This document shows, piece after piece, positions 21,718 to 22,217 of a stretch of 22,217 bases of DNA. The translations under genes and the position numbers were made by a program. How positions within the stretch are numbered: the stretch's first letter is position 1; each line of letters starts with the position of its first letter. The stretch is from Candidatus Dormiibacterota bacterium (GTDB taxonomy: Bacteria; Chloroflexota; Dormibacteria; Aeolococcales; Bog-877), in contig JASHRA010000187.1 of NCBI GenBank assembly GCA_030038765.1, positions 1 through 22,217 of the forward strand, read 5' to 3'. The notes under the pieces were generated by a model. It worked only from the letters and a program-made list of their open reading frames with translations, searched no databases and was not told where the DNA came from.

Positions 21718-22217
21718 ATGCAGAACCAGGGCAGCATAGGGCCGGCGACCGTCGCCGAGCTGCTCCAGACGATGCAGCAGGAGCGGGCCACCGGCACGCT
21801 CTCTCTGGCCAGCAACGGCAACCAGTGCTCGCTGCACTTCCTCTTCGGCCACCTGTTCCACGCCGTGGGCGGGGGCGGGGAGGGGGAGACCGCCGTGATC
21901 GAGGTCCTGGGCTGGCGCGACGGTGAGTACAACTTCAACCCCAGGGCCAAGCTGCCCCCGGAGGAGACCATCAACAGCTCCACCGAGGACCTGCTGACGG
22001 AGTGGCGCAGCAGCGTCGCGCGCCCCGCCCCGGCGGAGGTCAAGGTGGCCGTGTCCGGGTCCGTGGCGCCGCCCCGGGCGGAGCCGACGGCGCCGGTACC
22101 GGCCGCGGTCGCGGCCCAGGGCGACGACTGGCTGGAGGACAGCTCCGAGTCGGCTGATGAGCTCCCGGCCGCCGCTGGCGGCGACATCCCCGCCTTCCGC
22201 CCGGCGCCACCCGCCAA
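21718..22217 (+). CDS. DUF4388 (PATAN-like) domain protein, 3' end cut by window
   Basis: The reading from ATG 21718 stays open to the window edge (166 codons). Residues about 5-100 resemble the DUF4388/PATAN domain found in two-component and gliding/chemosensory regulators of several phyla: VAELLQTMQQERATGTLSLA, then the FLFGHLFHAVGGGGEGETAV core with the G-rich turn and VLGWRDGEYNFNPRAKLPPEETI. From about residue 105 the sequence becomes a Pro/Ala/Glu-rich linker, so another domain probably follows outside the window. The leader carries a promoter-like repeat and a hairpin. The function is likely signalling or surface behaviour, but is not shown here. Confidence 0.85.
   Translation, partial: MQNQGSIGPATVAELLQTMQQERATGTLSLASNGNQCSLHFLFGHLFHAVGGGGEGETAVIEVLGWRDGEYNFNPRAKLPPEETINSSTEDLLTEWRSSVARPAPAEVKVAVSGSVAPPRAEPTAPVPAAVAAQGDDWLEDSSESADELPAAAGGDIPAFRPAPPA

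Overview
The window is gene-dense, very GC-rich bacterial chromosome with no tRNA, rRNA, CRISPR array, insertion sequence or phage gene that I can see. A SUF-type Fe-S system using SufU and a Rieske-like ferredoxin, an Rrf2 regulator, an EF-G2-like GTPase, a DUF4388 protein and frequent -10 boxes lying right against start codons all point to a terrestrial Gram-positive-related lineage (Actinomycetota, Chloroflexota or Dormibacterota-like). I cannot place it more exactly from sequence reading alone.

Layout. (1) 1-116: a cut-off reverse-strand gene start; 233-856: bioY (biotin uptake). (2) 850-11145: about 10 kb, all reverse strand. In transcription order: PIG-L-type deacetylase, isocitrate/isopropylmalate dehydrogenase relative, zinc-ribbon protein, IscS/NifS-type cysteine desulfurase, Rrf2 regulator, sufC, sufB, sufD, Rieske ferredoxin, sufS, a 387-base structured gap, sufU, sufT. 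(3) 11240-13942, forward: a soluble PRC-barrel/MgtE_N/CBS protein followed by a divergent Nramp-fold transporter with altered metal-site residues. (4) 13902-15213, reverse: PfkB-type sugar kinase and a small unknown protein. (5) 15246-16228, forward: Nudix hydrolase and YjbQ-family protein. (6) 16238-18280, reverse: EF-G2-like GTPase. (7) 18318-20029, forward: folP with a long N-terminal extension, then folK. (8) 19938-21571, reverse: FemAB-like aminoacyltransferase and an unknown acidic protein. (9) 21718-end, forward: start of a DUF4388 protein behind a structured leader.

How the genes work together. The SUF block is a complete assembly line: SufS takes sulfur from cysteine, SufU accepts and passes it on, SufBCD is the scaffold ATPase, the Rieske protein may supply electrons and SufT helps in maturation or transfer. 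The Rrf2 protein carries the three cysteines expected of a [2Fe-2S] sensor. Two almost identical AT-rich blocks, one before rrf2 and one before sufB, look like its operators placed over promoters; this is the clearest regulatory signal in the window. The MgtE_N/CBS protein plus Nramp pair looks like a split divalent-metal module in which sensor and channel are separate polypeptides.

Other points: eight genes have a -10-like hexamer 6 to 13 bases before the start codon, suggesting leaderless or near-leaderless mRNAs; the IscS-type gene and folK have no ATG/GTG/TTG where their conserved N-termini require one; several convergent gene pairs overlap tail to tail or share a hairpin.
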